DNA of 64,000 nucleotides from Serinicoccus marinus DSM 15273 (GTDB taxonomy: Bacteria > Actinomycetota > Actinomycetes > Actinomycetales > Dermatophilaceae). How positions within the stretch are numbered: the first letter of the stretch is position 1; each line of letters starts with the position of its first letter. The stretch lies in NCBI RefSeq assembly GCF_008386315.1, contig NZ_CP043808.1:2852001-2916000 (forward strand), given 5' to 3'. Of this stretch, positions 1 through 8,999 are shown in pieces. Below the pieces are notes generated by a model. That model was not told where the DNA came from, did not search any database, and worked only from the letters and a program-made list of their open reading frames with translations. The translations under genes and the position numbers were made by a program.

Positions 1-554
1 CCGTCACGGGTCGCCCGGTCCAGGCCCGCCAGATCCAGGTCGTCACGCAGCCGCAGCGCGAGCCCGTCGGCGTCCTCGTCGCCGGCCCAGCGCACCTCCC
101 ACAGCGCGTCGTCCTGGGTGGTGGCATACCGCAGCCGCAGCCGACTGTTCTCCGCGCGCAGCGCACCGTCGGTGAGCAGCACGGTGCTGGACCCGACGGA
201 GCGCCAGAAGGCGATCGTGTCCGTCTGGAGGCTCTCGCTGGTCAGGTCGGCGGCGCCCAGGCGGTCCTTGATCGCCGCCCAGTCCGTGACGGTGAGGTAT
301 GCCGTCTCCGCCGGCGCCAGCGCGAGCGCCGCCGCCTCCGGGCCAGGGTCGGGCTGGGGCGCGGGCGCGGGCGTGGAGGTCGAGGTGGTGATGGCGCCCG
401 CCCCAGCCTCGGGATCGACCGTGGCCGAGTTGACGACGTCCGGGGAGGGTGCGGTGCCTCCGGGATCGGTGGTGGAGGCCAGCGGGACGCTGCTGCCGCC
501 GCACGCAGCGACCAGCAGCGGGGCGACGACGACGGTGATCAAGCTGCCTCTCAC
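1..554 (-). CDS. putative lipoprotein, 3' part outside the window
   Basis: The reading frame starts at a GTG and runs off the window edge, so about 184 codons are visible. The N-terminus is a short signal peptide ending in a lipobox (LLVAAC), predicting a diacylglyceryl-cysteine anchor on the outer face of the membrane. A Ser/Thr/Pro/Ala-rich linker of about 60 residues follows, then a mixed alpha/beta region around residues 75-180. I do not recognise the family. It is divergent from the NfeD-like gene, with about 100 bases between starts. The overlapping frame on the same strand encodes an Arg-rich product without a signal peptide and was not chosen. Confidence 0.6.
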   Translation of the reverse strand, partial: MRGSLITVVVAPLLVAACGGSSVPLASTTDPGGTAPSPDVVNSATVDPEAGAGAITTSTSTPAPAPQPDPGPEAAALALAPAETAYLTVTDWAAIKDRLGAADLTSESLQTDTIAFWRSVGSSTVLLTDGALRAENSRLRLRYATTQDDALWEVRWAGDEDADGLALRLRDDLDLAGLDRATRD

Positions 555-654
555 GCACCTCAGTCTGCCCGCCGTGAGCCATGGCAGGGAACCGGCCGCG
601 CCGCTGCTGCGTCCACGCCGTAGGCTGGACCACCACAGGGGAAAGGAGCCCACG

Positions 655-1146
655 ATGCCGGAGTGGTTACGAGACGCGCAATGGCTGTGGTGGGTCGGTG
701 CGGCCCTGGCCTTCGGGATCGTCGAGATGACGACCCTGGACCTGCTCTTCCTCATGCTCGCGCTGGGCGCGCTCGTGGCGGCGATCGTCGCGGGCACCGG
801 CCTCGGCCTCATCTGGCAGGTGCTGCTCTTCGCCGTCGCCTCCGGGCTGTTCGTCTTCGCGCTGCGCCCGGTCGCGCTGAAGTACCTCCGCCTCGAGGGC
901 CGTGGCGGCAAGATGGGCATCGAGGGCAACATCGGGCAGACCGCGACCGTCCTGGAGCCGGTCTCCGACCGCGACGGGCTCGTCAAGCTGCGCGGCGAGG
1001 ACTGGACCGCCCGGTCCGAGCTGGAGGGGCAGACCTTCGCCACCGGTGACCTTGTCACCGTGGTCCGCATCGACGGTGCCACCGCTGTCGTCACCGCGGC
1101 CACCCCCGAGGACAAGCCCTTCGACCTCGAACCGCCCACCATGTGA
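655..1146 (+). CDS. NfeD-like membrane protein
   Basis: 163 residues. Residues about 10-75 are nearly all hydrophobic and can form three or four membrane spans; residues about 90-150 form a short OB-fold-like beta domain (GNIGQTATVLEPV and following), the usual arrangement of short NfeD proteins. NfeD partners of SPFH proteins are thought to help organise membrane microdomains and protein quality control. The SPFH gene starts 51 bases downstream on the same strand, the classic NfeD-SPFH pairing. The ATG start has an AAAGGAG ribosome-binding site. Confidence 0.85.
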   Translation: MPEWLRDAQWLWWVGAALAFGIVEMTTLDLLFLMLALGALVAAIVAGTGLGLIWQVLLFAVASGLFVFALRPVALKYLRLEGRGGKMGIEGNIGQTATVLEPVSDRDGLVKLRGEDWTARSELEGQTFATGDLVTVVRIDGATAVVTAATPEDKPFDLEPPTM

Positions 1147-1197
1147 CGCCGTGGCGCGTCCCCGCATACCTCTCGCTCACCCCACCAAGGAGACCTG

Positions 1198-2523
1198 ATG
1201 GATCCCATCAACCTCATCGTCTGGGCCGTCGTGCTGCTGCTGGCGCTGTTCGTCGTGGTCGCGATCGCCCGGGCGATCCGCATCGTGCCGCAGGCGACCA
1301 GCGTCATCGTCGAGCGGCTGGGCAAGTACGACCGCACCCTCGACGCGGGGCTGCACTTCCTCGTGCCCTTCGTCGACCGCCCGCGCTCGGTGGTCGACCT
1401 GCGCGAGCAGGTCGTGAGCTTCCCGCCGCAGCCGGTGATCACCAGCGACAACCTGGTCGTCTCGATCGACACGGTCATCTACTTCCAGCCCACCGACCCC
1501 AAGGCGGCGACCTACGAGATCGCCAACTACATCCAGGGCATCGAGCAGCTCACCGTCACCACGCTGCGCAACGTCATCGGCTCGCTCGACCTCGAGCAGA
1601 CGCTGACCAGCCGCGACATGATCAACGGCCAGCTGCGCGGCGTGCTGGACGAGGCGACCGGGCGCTGGGGCATCCGGGTCAACCGGGTGGAGCTCAAGGC
1701 CATCGACCCGCCCGCCAGCGTGCAGGACTCGATGGAGAAGCAGATGCGCGCCGAGCGCGACCGTCGCGCGGCCATCCTCAACGCCGAGGGCGTCAAGGGC
1801 AGCCAGATCCTCACCGCCGAGGGCGAGAAGCAGGCGCAGATCCTGCGCGCCGAGGGCGCGGCCCAGTCCGCGATCCTGGAGTCCCAGGGTGAGGCCCGCG
1901 CGATCCTGCAGGTCTTCGACGCCATCCACAAGGGCAACCCGGACAGCAAGCTGCTGGCCTACCAGTACCTCCAGATGCTGCCCGAGATCGCCAAGGGCGA
2001 CTCTAACCAGATGTGGGTCGTGCCCACCGAGCTCACCGCCGCGCTCGCCGGGATCGGCAACGCGCTCGGCGGTGGCAAGGGACCGGACTCCGCCGGCCTG
2101 GACGCCCCCTCCAGCGGGATCAGTTCCGAGGTCGGCGACATCGACCTCGGGGTGGACGCACCGATGCTGGAGGACCCGCGCGAGGCACTGCGCCGGGCCC
2201 GTGAGGAGGCCGAGGGCGCGACCCGCGACGCGGAGATCTCCACCCGCAAGCGCTCCAAGCAGGACGCCGACGCCGCCATCGCCGAGGCGGCGGAGAAGGC
2301 CCGTCAGGCCGCCAAGCCGCACGCGGGCGAGGAGCAGGACGACGCCTCTCAGGCCGAGCTCGGCACCCTGGAGCAGCCGGAGCAGGTCGCTCCCGACCTC
2401 GGCCAGCAGGCCGGTGCCGACCAGCCCGACGCGCAGTCCCAGCCGCAGCCGGACCACGAGGCGGGGCCGTGGGAGCGGCCCGAGGGTCAGGGCCAGCCGT
2501 GGAAGCGGGACGACCAGGGCTGA
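1198..2523 (+). CDS. SPFH/band 7 (paraslipin-type) membrane protein
   Basis: 441 residues. One N-terminal membrane segment (about residues 5-24) is followed by the SPFH domain (about 27-200) with the stomatin-like stretch ERLGKYDRTLDAGLHFLVPF, then the Ala/Glu-rich coiled-coil region (about 180-250) and the LLAYQYLQMLPEIAKG segment typical of paraslipins. The last 140 residues are acidic, Gln/Ala/Glu-rich and probably disordered, making the protein longer than the usual 300-330 residues. It likely oligomerises on the inner membrane face together with the upstream NfeD-like protein. AGGAG lies just before the ATG. Confidence 0.9.
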   Translation: MDPINLIVWAVVLLLALFVVVAIARAIRIVPQATSVIVERLGKYDRTLDAGLHFLVPFVDRPRSVVDLREQVVSFPPQPVITSDNLVVSIDTVIYFQPTDPKAATYEIANYIQGIEQLTVTTLRNVIGSLDLEQTLTSRDMINGQLRGVLDEATGRWGIRVNRVELKAIDPPASVQDSMEKQMRAERDRRAAILNAEGVKGSQILTAEGEKQAQILRAEGAAQSAILESQGEARAILQVFDAIHKGNPDSKLLAYQYLQMLPEIAKGDSNQMWVVPTELTAALAGIGNALGGGKGPDSAGLDAPSSGISSEVGDIDLGVDAPMLEDPREALRRAREEAEGATRDAEISTRKRSKQDADAAIAEAAEKARQAAKPHAGEEQDDASQAELGTLEQPEQVAPDLGQQAGADQPDAQSQPQPDHEAGPWERPEGQGQPWKRDDQG

Positions 2524-2547
2524 CCACCGACTGCCGAGCACCGAGAC

Positions 2548-2574
2548 GGGGCGCGACCACCACGGTCGCGCCCC
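2548..2574 (+). terminator. hairpin after the SPFH gene
   Basis: A perfect 11-bp stem (GGGGCGCGACC with GGTCGCGCCCC) closes a 5-base loop 25 bases after the SPFH stop codon. No T-tract follows, which is common for actinobacterial hairpin terminators. Confidence 0.6.
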
Positions 2575-2611
2575 GTCCCGCGTCCGCGGGCCTGCTGCCG
2601 AGGTTGGACCC

Positions 2612-2839
2612 ATGTGGATCACCGACGCGCGCCCGTGGGCCGGAGCACCGGCCGATGTCCTGATCGAGGGCGAGCCGATCGCGCAGGTATGCCCGCGCGA
2701 GGGCGGCGCGGGAGCGCCCGGGCGTGAGGGCGAGGCCGTCGTCGAGGGGCGCGGACGGCTGCTGCTGCCCGCCTTCGCCGACGTGCACGTGCATCTCGAC
2801 TCCAACGGCTTCCGCGCCGACGCGCTCAGCCTCGTCTGA
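2612..2839 (+). pseudogene. N-terminal stub of an amidohydrolase (cytosine-deaminase type)
   Basis: 75 codons starting MWITDARPWAG and reaching the first metal-binding motif of amidohydrolases (FADVHVHLDS, HxH), then ending five codons into unrelated sequence. The full family is about 400 residues, so nearly all of the TIM barrel, including the other metal ligands, is missing. The stop codon lies inside the 3' end of the convergent alpha-glucosidase gene (14-base overlap), so the truncation point coincides with the junction to that gene. I infer a deletion that removed the rest of the enzyme; a short functional protein is unlikely. Confidence 0.6.
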
Positions 2840-4535
2840 CCAGCACGACCGACTCCCAGCCCAGCAGCACGCCGCCGTCCTGCACGCCCGCCGCGGCCTC
2901 CGGTGAGGTTGAGATCGCCACGTCCGCCTCACGCCAGCCGTCGAGCAGGTCCTCCGGCAGGCTGATCGGCTCCCGGGTGAACGAGGCCAGGGTCAGCAGC
3001 CGGGCGTCGCCGAAGTCCCGGCCGAAGGCCCACAGGTCGGGATGCTCCATCGCCAGCGGCGTGACGCCGCCGCGCGCCACGACCGGCTCGTCGTGCCGCA
3101 GCGCGATGAGCGCGCGGTAGTGCTCGAGGACCGACCCGGCCACCCCCACCTGGGCCCGCGCGTTGATCTCCGTGTGGTTGGGGTTCACGCCGATCCACGG
3201 CTCGCCCGCGCTGAAGCCTGCCCCGGGGCCGGCCGTCCACTGCACCGGCGTCCGGGCGTTGTCGCGACCCACCTCACGCACCCCCGGCAGCAGCTCCTCG
3301 ACGGAGGCGCCGCCCGCCTGCCGCTCGGCGAGGTGGTTGAGCGACTCGATGTCGCGCAGCTCCTCGGGACCGGCGAAGGGGAGGTTGGTCATCCCCAGCT
3401 CCTCGCCCTGGTAGACGTAGGGCGTGCCGCGCAGCGTGTGCAGGACGGTCGCGAGCGTCTTCGCCGAACGCTCCCGCCAGACCGGGTCGTCGTCGCCGAA
3501 GCGGGACACGGCTCGGGGTTGGTCGTGGTTGTCCCAGTAGAGGCTGTTCCAGCCGCGCTCGGCCAGCCCGGTCTGCCAGCGCATGAGGCTCTCACGCAGC
3601 TGCGGCATCGTCACCGGCACCCGGTCGAACTTCCCGCCCGGCCCGATGCCGAGGTCGACGTGCTCGAACTGGAAGACCATGTCCACCTCCTGCCGCTCCG
3701 GGTCGGTGTAGCGGCGGGCCTCGTCGACGTCGACACCCGGCATCTCACCGACGGTGAGGAAGGCGCGGGGATGCTCGGCGAAGACCTCCTGGTGCATCTC
3801 GTGGAGGAACTCGTGCATCCGCGGCCCGTCCACCACCGCGTGGGAGGCGTCGCCGTCGGTGAGGGTCGCGGGCTTCGAGACGAGGTTGATGACGTCCATC
3901 CGGAAGCCGTCCACCCCGCGGGCCAGCCACCACCGCATCATCGCGTAGACCGCCTGCCTGACCTGCGGGTTCTCCCAGTTGAGATCGGGCTGCTTACGGC
4001 TGAACAGGTGGAGGTAGTACTCCCCCGTCGCCTCGTCCCAGGTCCACGCCGGGCCGGAGAAGAACGAGCGCCAGTCGGTCGGCTCGGCGCCCGACTCCCC
4101 TCCGGTATGCCCCTCGCGCGGCGGGCGCCACCAGTACCAGTCGCGCCGGTCGGACCCCCGGGAGGACCGGCTCTCCTCGAACCACGCGTGCTCGTCGCTG
4201 GTGTGGTTGACCACGAGGTCCATGACCAGCCGGATCCCCCGGGCGTGCAGCGCCGCGACCACCTCGTCCAGGTCCGCCAGCGAGCCGAAGACCGGGTCGA
4301 CGTCGTGGTAGTCGCTGATGTCGTAGCCGTTGTCGTCCTGCGGGCTGCGGTAGACCGGGCTCAGCCAGACCACGTCGACGCCGAGGTGCTCCAGGTGGTC
4401 GAGGTGGTCCAGGACGCCCCGCAGGTCCCCGATGCCGTCGCCGTCGCCGTCGGCGAAGCTGCGGGGGTAGATCTGGTAGACGACGGCGGAGGTCCACCAG
4501 TCGCGGGGAAGGTGCTGGTCGAGAGCAGACGGCAT
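2826..4535 (-). CDS. alpha-glucosidase, GH13 (oligo-1,6-glucosidase/maltase type)
   Basis: 569 residues, normal for cytoplasmic GH13 alpha-glucosidases that release glucose from malto- or isomalto-oligosaccharides. The conserved regions are in order: DLVVNHTSDEHAWF, GVDGFRMDVINLV (catalytic Asp nucleophile), VGEMP (general acid Glu), and WDNHDQPRAVS (transition-state Asp). No signal peptide is seen. I place the start at the ATG giving MPSALDQHLPRDWW because the family begins just before WW..AVVYQIYPRSF; an upstream in-frame ATG would add 12 residues from an intergenic repeat. The gluconate genes next to it suggest a small sugar-use region. Exact substrate is not determinable here. Confidence 0.92.
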   Translation of the reverse strand: MPSALDQHLPRDWWTSAVVYQIYPRSFADGDGDGIGDLRGVLDHLDHLEHLGVDVVWLSPVYRSPQDDNGYDISDYHDVDPVFGSLADLDEVVAALHARGIRLVMDLVVNHTSDEHAWFEESRSSRGSDRRDWYWWRPPREGHTGGESGAEPTDWRSFFSGPAWTWDEATGEYYLHLFSRKQPDLNWENPQVRQAVYAMMRWWLARGVDGFRMDVINLVSKPATLTDGDASHAVVDGPRMHEFLHEMHQEVFAEHPRAFLTVGEMPGVDVDEARRYTDPERQEVDMVFQFEHVDLGIGPGGKFDRVPVTMPQLRESLMRWQTGLAERGWNSLYWDNHDQPRAVSRFGDDDPVWRERSAKTLATVLHTLRGTPYVYQGEELGMTNLPFAGPEELRDIESLNHLAERQAGGASVEELLPGVREVGRDNARTPVQWTAGPGAGFSAGEPWIGVNPNHTEINARAQVGVAGSVLEHYRALIALRHDEPVVARGGVTPLAMEHPDLWAFGRDFGDARLLTLASFTREPISLPEDLLDGWREADVAISTSPEAAAGVQDGGVLLGWESVVLVRRG

Positions 4536-4557
4536 ACCCGCCAGCCTAGGGGCGGGA

Positions 4558-4587
4558 GGGGGCAACCACACGCGACGCTCGGTGGGG
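4558..4587 (-). repeat. copy A of a short intergenic repeat (CCCCACCGAGCGYCG...TGGTTGCC)
   Basis: Read on the minus strand this is CCCCACCGAGCGTCGCGTGT then GGTTGCCCCC, located 23 bases upstream of the alpha-glucosidase start and oriented with that gene. Closely related copies lie at 25686-25710, 48326-48349 and 48357-48381. Confidence 0.55.
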
Positions 4588-4596
4588 TCTGAGGGG

Positions 4597-5124
4597 TCAG
4601 TCCCGGTCGAGCTGGGCGAGCACCATCCGCGCGATCCGCTCCGGCGGGTTGGCGACGTCGTAGACCGCGCCCCGTTCCTCGGCGCCGAGCGGCTCCAGCG
4701 TGTCGAGCTGCGACTCCAGCAGCGAGGGCGGCATGAAGTGCTCCCGCGAGCTCATCCGGTCCAGCAGCAGGCCCTTGTCACCGACGAGGTGGACGAACCA
4801 CGTGCCGTCGCCACCGCGTCGCAGGATGTCGCGGTATGCCTCCCGCAGCGCCGAGCAGGTGAGGACCGTCGGCTCGCCACGGGCGTCCCGCTCGGCGGTC
4901 CAGGCGGCGAGCGCCTCCAGCCAGGGCCAGCGGTCCTCGTCGACCAGCGGTCGGCCGCTGGCCATCTTGGCGACGTTGGCCTCGGGGTGGAAGTCGTCGC
5001 CCTCGGCGAACTCCCAGCCCAGCCGTGCCTCCAGCGCCTGGGCGATCGTGGACTTGCCCGTGCCGGAGACCCCCATGACCACCAGGTGCACCGGCTCGCC
5101 GGCCGGGTCCGGCAGCGGCGTCAC
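4597..5124 (-). CDS. gntK: gluconokinase
   Basis: 175 residues. Phosphorylates gluconate to 6-phosphogluconate with ATP, feeding the pentose phosphate pathway. The P-loop VVMGVSGTGKST lies near residue 15, followed by the family signature GDDFHPEANVAKMASGRPL and later TCSALREAYRD and REHFMPPSLLESQ, all standard for the short GntK family. The GTG start overlaps the stop of the upstream gntP permease by four bases (GTGA), so the two are translationally coupled. No GntR regulator is adjacent. Confidence 0.95.
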   Translation of the reverse strand: MTPLPDPAGEPVHLVVMGVSGTGKSTIAQALEARLGWEFAEGDDFHPEANVAKMASGRPLVDEDRWPWLEALAAWTAERDARGEPTVLTCSALREAYRDILRRGGDGTWFVHLVGDKGLLLDRMSSREHFMPPSLLESQLDTLEPLGAEERGAVYDVANPPERIARMVLAQLDRD

Positions 5125-6560
5125 GGGACCACGAACCAGACGAGCAGACCGATGAGGAAGATCGAGACGCCGAGCGTCGTCTCCAGCACCGTCCAGGTCC
5201 GCAGCGTGGTCTTGACGTCCATCCCGAAGAACCGGCTGACCAGCCAGAAGCCGGAGTCGTTGACGTGCGAGAGCACGGTGGCCCCCGCGGCGATCGCCAG
5301 CACGAGGCAGGCGATCTTCAGGTCGGACAGGTCCGCCGCCGCGACACCGGCCGCCATGAGCCCGGAGGTCGTCGTCAGCGCCACGGTCGCCGAACCCTGG
5401 GCCACCCGCAGCAGGGTGGCGATGAGGAAGGCCGAGACGATGAGCGGCAGCCCGAGGTCGGCCAGGCTCTCCGAGAGCGCGGCACCGATCCCGGAGTAGC
5501 GCAGCACCCCGCCGAACATGCCACCGGCGCCGGTGATGAGGATGATCGCGCAGATCGGCCCGAGGGCGTCGTTGAGCAGGCTCTCGACCGTGGCGAGCGA
5601 ACGGCCCCGCGTGCCGAGGGTGTAGGTCGAGACCAGCAGCGTGATGAGCAGGGCCACCGGTGTCTGGCCGATGAAGACGAGGGCGTCCAGGATGGGGCTG
5701 TCGCCCAGCGTGCCCGCGGCCCGCAGCGTCTCGATGCCCGTGTTGAGCGCGATGAGGACGAACGGCAGCAGCAGCAGCCCCAGCACCGTGCCGAAGGAAG
5801 GTGGCGCCACCTTCTCCTCGCCCGAGGCGATCCGCTCCGCACGCTCGTCGTCGTCGCCGTCGTCGAGGTCCGAGGGCTCCCCCGAGACCGTGCCGCGCAG
5901 GATCGTGTCGTTGATGGGGACGTAGACCCGGCCCGCGTAGCCGACGGTCACGAGGTGGACGCCGACGTACCACGCCACGAAGGCGGCCGGGATGCCGATG
6001 AGCATGCTCAGCCCGATCGACCCGCCCAGCTCGGTCGCCGCCGTGACCGGACCGGGGTGCGGCGGCACGATCGCGTGCATGGCGGCGAAGGCACCGGCGG
6101 CGGGGAGGGCATACAGGAGCACCGACCCGCCGAACTTGCGGGCGACCGAGAAGATGATCGGCAGGAAGACCATGAGGCCGGCGTCGAAGAAGATCGGTAT
6201 GCCGAAGAGCAGCGCCGCGACGCCCAGCGCCATGGGGGCGCGTTTCTCCCCGAAGCGGTTGATCATCGTGTCGGCGAGCACCTGCGCGCCGCCGGTGACC
6301 TCGAGGATCCGCCCGATCATCGCCCCGAGGCCGACGAGCAGCGCCACCGAGCCGAGAGTCGAGCCGAAGAAGCTGGTGGCGACGCCCGCGAGCTCCCGGA
6401 ACGGGATGCCGGCCGCCAGGCCGGTGACGAGACTGACGGTGATGAGCGCCACGAAGGCGTGCATCCGCAGCGTGATGATGAGGAAGAGCAGCACCGCCAC
6501 GGCGACCGCCGCGATGGTGAGCAGGGTCCCCGCTCCGTAGACGGGATCCATGGGCTCCAT
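5121..6560 (-). CDS. gntP: gluconate:H+ symporter, GntP family
   Basis: About 479 residues with some 12-14 hydrophobic segments, the size of the GntP family. Typical stretches include GLGAMIGRILEVTGGAQVLA, a PPHPGPV motif (IVPPHPGPVTAATE) and SHVNDSGFWLVSRFFG near the C-terminus, all conserved in gluconate permeases. It imports gluconate for the coupled kinase GntK just downstream. Two Met codons, three apart (MEPMDPVYG), could serve as start; I use the upstream one. Confidence 0.93.
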   Translation of the reverse strand: MEPMDPVYGAGTLLTIAAVAVAVLLFLIITLRMHAFVALITVSLVTGLAAGIPFRELAGVATSFFGSTLGSVALLVGLGAMIGRILEVTGGAQVLADTMINRFGEKRAPMALGVAALLFGIPIFFDAGLMVFLPIIFSVARKFGGSVLLYALPAAGAFAAMHAIVPPHPGPVTAATELGGSIGLSMLIGIPAAFVAWYVGVHLVTVGYAGRVYVPINDTILRGTVSGEPSDLDDGDDDERAERIASGEEKVAPPSFGTVLGLLLLPFVLIALNTGIETLRAAGTLGDSPILDALVFIGQTPVALLITLLVSTYTLGTRGRSLATVESLLNDALGPICAIILITGAGGMFGGVLRYSGIGAALSESLADLGLPLIVSAFLIATLLRVAQGSATVALTTTSGLMAAGVAAADLSDLKIACLVLAIAAGATVLSHVNDSGFWLVSRFFGMDVKTTLRTWTVLETTLGVSIFLIGLLVWFVVP

Positions 6561-6690
6561 GAGCACCCCCGGGCGTGTCGACGACGTGGTCCCGACCACC
6601 CTAGACCGACGCTGCCGCCATGGCGCGGCCACGAGGGGCAGGGAGGTTTCGCGCCCGTGGGGCCGCGGTGCTGCTCGTCGGCGCCGCTGA

Positions 6691-7338
6691 TCAGGTGTCG
6701 TCGGGCGCGTCGACCCAGCGGCGACGGGCGCTGGCGGCGACGAGATCGGCCCGACCGCCGGAGAGCTCGGCCAGCAGGTCCGGCAGCGAGGGCGCGTCCC
6801 GCACCGGGACCAGGACCGGCAGCGTGACCTCCTGGGCATACCGCGCCTCGCCGATGCTCACCCCGCGCACCCGCAGGTCGTGCTCCAACCGGCCGGCCAG
6901 GTCGTGCCCGATGCGCACGTCGACCTCCTCGACGAGCACCCGGGTGAGCGGCACCGCCTGCTCCAACGCCTCGCGCACCACGCCCCCGTAGGCCCGGGCG
7001 AGGCCGCCGGTGCCCAGCTTCGTCCCGCCGAACCAGCGGCTGACCACGGCGACGACGTCGGTGAGACCGGCGTGCGTGAGCGCCTCGAGCATCGGCATAC
7101 CCGCGCTGCCGGCGGGCTCGCCGTCGTCGTTGCTCCGGACCACCGAGGCGTCCACGCCGAGCACGAAGGCGGAGCAGTGGTGCCTGGCGTCCCAGAGCGT
7201 CCGTCGGGCCTCGTCGACGACGCCCCGGGCATCGGCCTCGTCCTCCACCCGGCGCAACCAGCACTCGAAGACCGAGCGCCTGTCCTCCAGACGCGCCACC
7301 ACCGGGGCGGCGAGGGTGCGGCAGGTCGTGGGCTCCAC
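6691..7338 (-). CDS. YigZ/IMPACT family protein (UPF0029)
   Basis: 215 residues, the usual length for YigZ. The N-terminal UPF0029 domain contains DARHHCSAFVLG, SNDDGEPAGSAG and VSRWFGGTKLGTGGLARAYG, the diagnostic motifs; the C-terminal ~80 residues correspond to the DUF1949 ferredoxin-like domain. Eukaryotic IMPACT affects translation control, while the bacterial role is unclear. The gene is divergent from the CopC-domain gene 44 bases away. Confidence 0.93.
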   Translation of the reverse strand: MEPTTCRTLAAPVVARLEDRRSVFECWLRRVEDEADARGVVDEARRTLWDARHHCSAFVLGVDASVVRSNDDGEPAGSAGMPMLEALTHAGLTDVVAVVSRWFGGTKLGTGGLARAYGGVVREALEQAVPLTRVLVEEVDVRIGHDLAGRLEHDLRVRGVSIGEARYAQEVTLPVLVPVRDAPSLPDLLAELSGGRADLVAASARRRWVDAPDDT

Positions 7339-7382
7339 CTGGTGAGGGTATGCCGCTCAGCCCCGGCTCCTACACTGCAGCC

Positions 7383-8042
7383 ATGGTCCTCACGCGCAGA
7401 CTCCTCGCGGCCCTGCTCGCTGCCGGCTTCCTCACGGTCCCCGTGGCCGCCCAGGCCCACGACGAGCTGACCGGCAGCGAGCCCGCCGACGGCGACAGCG
7501 CCGAGGCGCCCGACGAGCTGACGCTGACCTTCAGCGGGGACATCGCGGAGGTCGGTGCGGCGGTCACCGTCACGGCCCCGGACGGGTCGTCGGTCACCGA
7601 CGGTGAGCCCGAGGTCGACGGGACCGAGGTCGAGCAGGACCTCGTGGACGAGCTCGGCGACGGTGAGTATGCCGTGGCCTGGCGGGTGACCAGCGAGGAC
7701 GGCCACCCCATCTCCGGTGAGTTCGCCTTCACCGTCGAGGGTGAGGGCTCGCCGACCGAGGAGGATGAGGACAGCTCGGCGGAGGCCACGTCCGAGGCCG
7801 CCGCGCCGGAGGAGTCGGGCGACGCCCCCCAGGAGAGCGACGAGGCCGAGCCGGCGCCGACACCGGAGGACACCGACTCCGCCGCGGCCGAGGAGGAGAC
7901 CACCGAGGACGCCGGCGAGACCTCGGGCGAGGCCGCCGCAGGGCCCACCGGGGTACCCGCATGGGCCTGGGCCGTGGTGGCCGTCGCCGCCGCGGGACTG
8001 CTCGGCATGCTGGCCTGGACCTGGCAGCGGGGACGCTCCTGA
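7383..8042 (+). CDS. CopC-domain copper-binding membrane-anchored protein
   Basis: 219 residues. A Sec signal peptide ends in VAAQAHDE, which leaves a mature N-terminal His, the usual first copper ligand of CopC. The CopC domain follows (about residues 27-125) with ELTLTFSGDI, YAVAWRVTSEDGHPISGEF and a second His in SEDGHP. An acidic Glu/Ser/Ala linker (about 128-195) leads to a C-terminal membrane helix with basic end, like YcnJ-type fusions that lack CopD. Likely an extracytoplasmic copper-handling protein. Start chosen at the ATG before the signal peptide. Confidence 0.87.
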   Translation: MVLTRRLLAALLAAGFLTVPVAAQAHDELTGSEPADGDSAEAPDELTLTFSGDIAEVGAAVTVTAPDGSSVTDGEPEVDGTEVEQDLVDELGDGEYAVAWRVTSEDGHPISGEFAFTVEGEGSPTEEDEDSSAEATSEAAAPEESGDAPQESDEAEPAPTPEDTDSAAAEEETTEDAGETSGEAAAGPTGVPAWAWAVVAVAAAGLLGMLAWTWQRGRS

Positions 8043-8183
8043 CGGCGGTCCGGATGCGGGAGCACGGCCCCCTCTCATGTACCGTAGAGCCCACGGATTA
8101 CACACATTCCCGGGCCGGCTCCGCGACCTGACTCATCAGCCAGCGATGCCGCTCCGGCAGACTCGATGCAAGGGGGTCACGCC

Positions 8184-8420
8184 ATGGGGCGCGGCCGGGC
8201 CAAGGCAAAGCAGATCAAGGTTGCACGGAAGCTGAAGTACTCAGCCCCCGACACCGACCTCTCGGCTCTCGAGCGGGAGCTGCACTCCACGCGTGGGGAG
8301 TTCGACTACACCCCGCCGAGCGAGGAGTCCGACAGCGACGACGACCTCGACTCCGAGGACGACCCCTACGCCGAGGACGAGGGAGACGACTACGGCTCCT
8401 GGGCCGCCGGCGGCCGTTGA
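8184..8420 (+). CDS. DUF3073 protein
   Basis: 78 residues beginning MGRGRAKAKQIKVARKLKY, the characteristic basic start of DUF3073, an actinobacterial family usually found near purM/purF as here. The second half is strongly acidic (Asp/Glu/Ser-rich) and likely disordered. The AAGGGGG motif eight bases before ATG supports the start. Function unknown. Confidence 0.9.
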   Translation: MGRGRAKAKQIKVARKLKYSAPDTDLSALERELHSTRGEFDYTPPSEESDSDDDLDSEDDPYAEDEGDDYGSWAAGGR

Positions 8421-8444
8421 CACCGTGACGCCGGGGGGTCGTCG

Positions 8445-8975
8445 GTGAGCACACGCAGCCGGCACGAGGCACGGTGGACCCACGCCGACGCGAAGGCCAC
8501 CGGTCGGTTGCCCCGCAACGCCTGGTGGATGCTGCCGCTGCTGGCGGCGCTGTCCCTGGTGGCCCTCTACGGCGGCTACCGCGTCTACATGGGCATCGCC
8601 ACCGTCACCTACGAGGTGCGCCAGTGCCAGGAGCCGCTGACCGAGCAGTCCACCTGGGCGGATGTCCAGTCAGCGGCGTGCGAGCCGGTATCGGCCGACG
8701 CGCTGACCATGGCGCTCATGCGCGGTGAGGAGCGGGTGGAGCCGGACGGCGTCTCGGGGTCGGTCCTCACCTGGGAGGCGTGGGCGGTCAACTCCCCCGA
8801 GCACAGCGTGGACCTCGACCTGACGCAGCCCGCGGAGACCGTCGTCATCGGCGAGCCCGAGGCCCAACGGGTGCGGGTGGCGCTGACCAGCGACGCGAGC
8901 GACACCAGCTGGGGCGGCTTCATCGGCGGTCGCGGGCCGACCTCCTACTGGGTGCTGCTGACCCCAGCCGGCTGA
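8445..8975 (+). CDS. DUF4307-like single-pass membrane protein
   Basis: 176 residues from a GTG start. A basic cytoplasmic N-terminus of about 25 residues precedes one membrane helix (WWMLPLLAALSLVALYGGY), then a ~125-residue extracytoplasmic domain with a pair of Cys residues that could form a disulfide. This layout and the TWEAWAVNS...RVRVALTS region fit DUF4307. It follows DUF3073 by 24 bases and converges with purM. Function unknown. Confidence 0.65.
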   Translation: MSTRSRHEARWTHADAKATGRLPRNAWWMLPLLAALSLVALYGGYRVYMGIATVTYEVRQCQEPLTEQSTWADVQSAACEPVSADALTMALMRGEERVEPDGVSGSVLTWEAWAVNSPEHSVDLDLTQPAETVVIGEPEAQRVRVALTSDASDTSWGGFIGGRGPTSYWVLLTPAG

Positions 8976-8999
8976 CAAGACCTCGACTGCGGGAGCCGG

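Noticed and set aside
118..1146. A 342-codon plus-strand frame spanning the first lipoprotein gene and the NfeD gene
   Set aside because: Its first 180 codons are antisense to the signal-peptide-bearing lipoprotein; only the part from 655 is NfeD-like and has a ribosome-binding site.
1177..2805. Very long minus-strand frames opposite the SPFH gene, and similar long frames opposite gntP, the HerA-like gene and the Fe-S gene
   Set aside because: These are antisense frames kept open by high G+C; products are Arg/Gly/His-rich without domains, while the opposite strand carries recognisable families.
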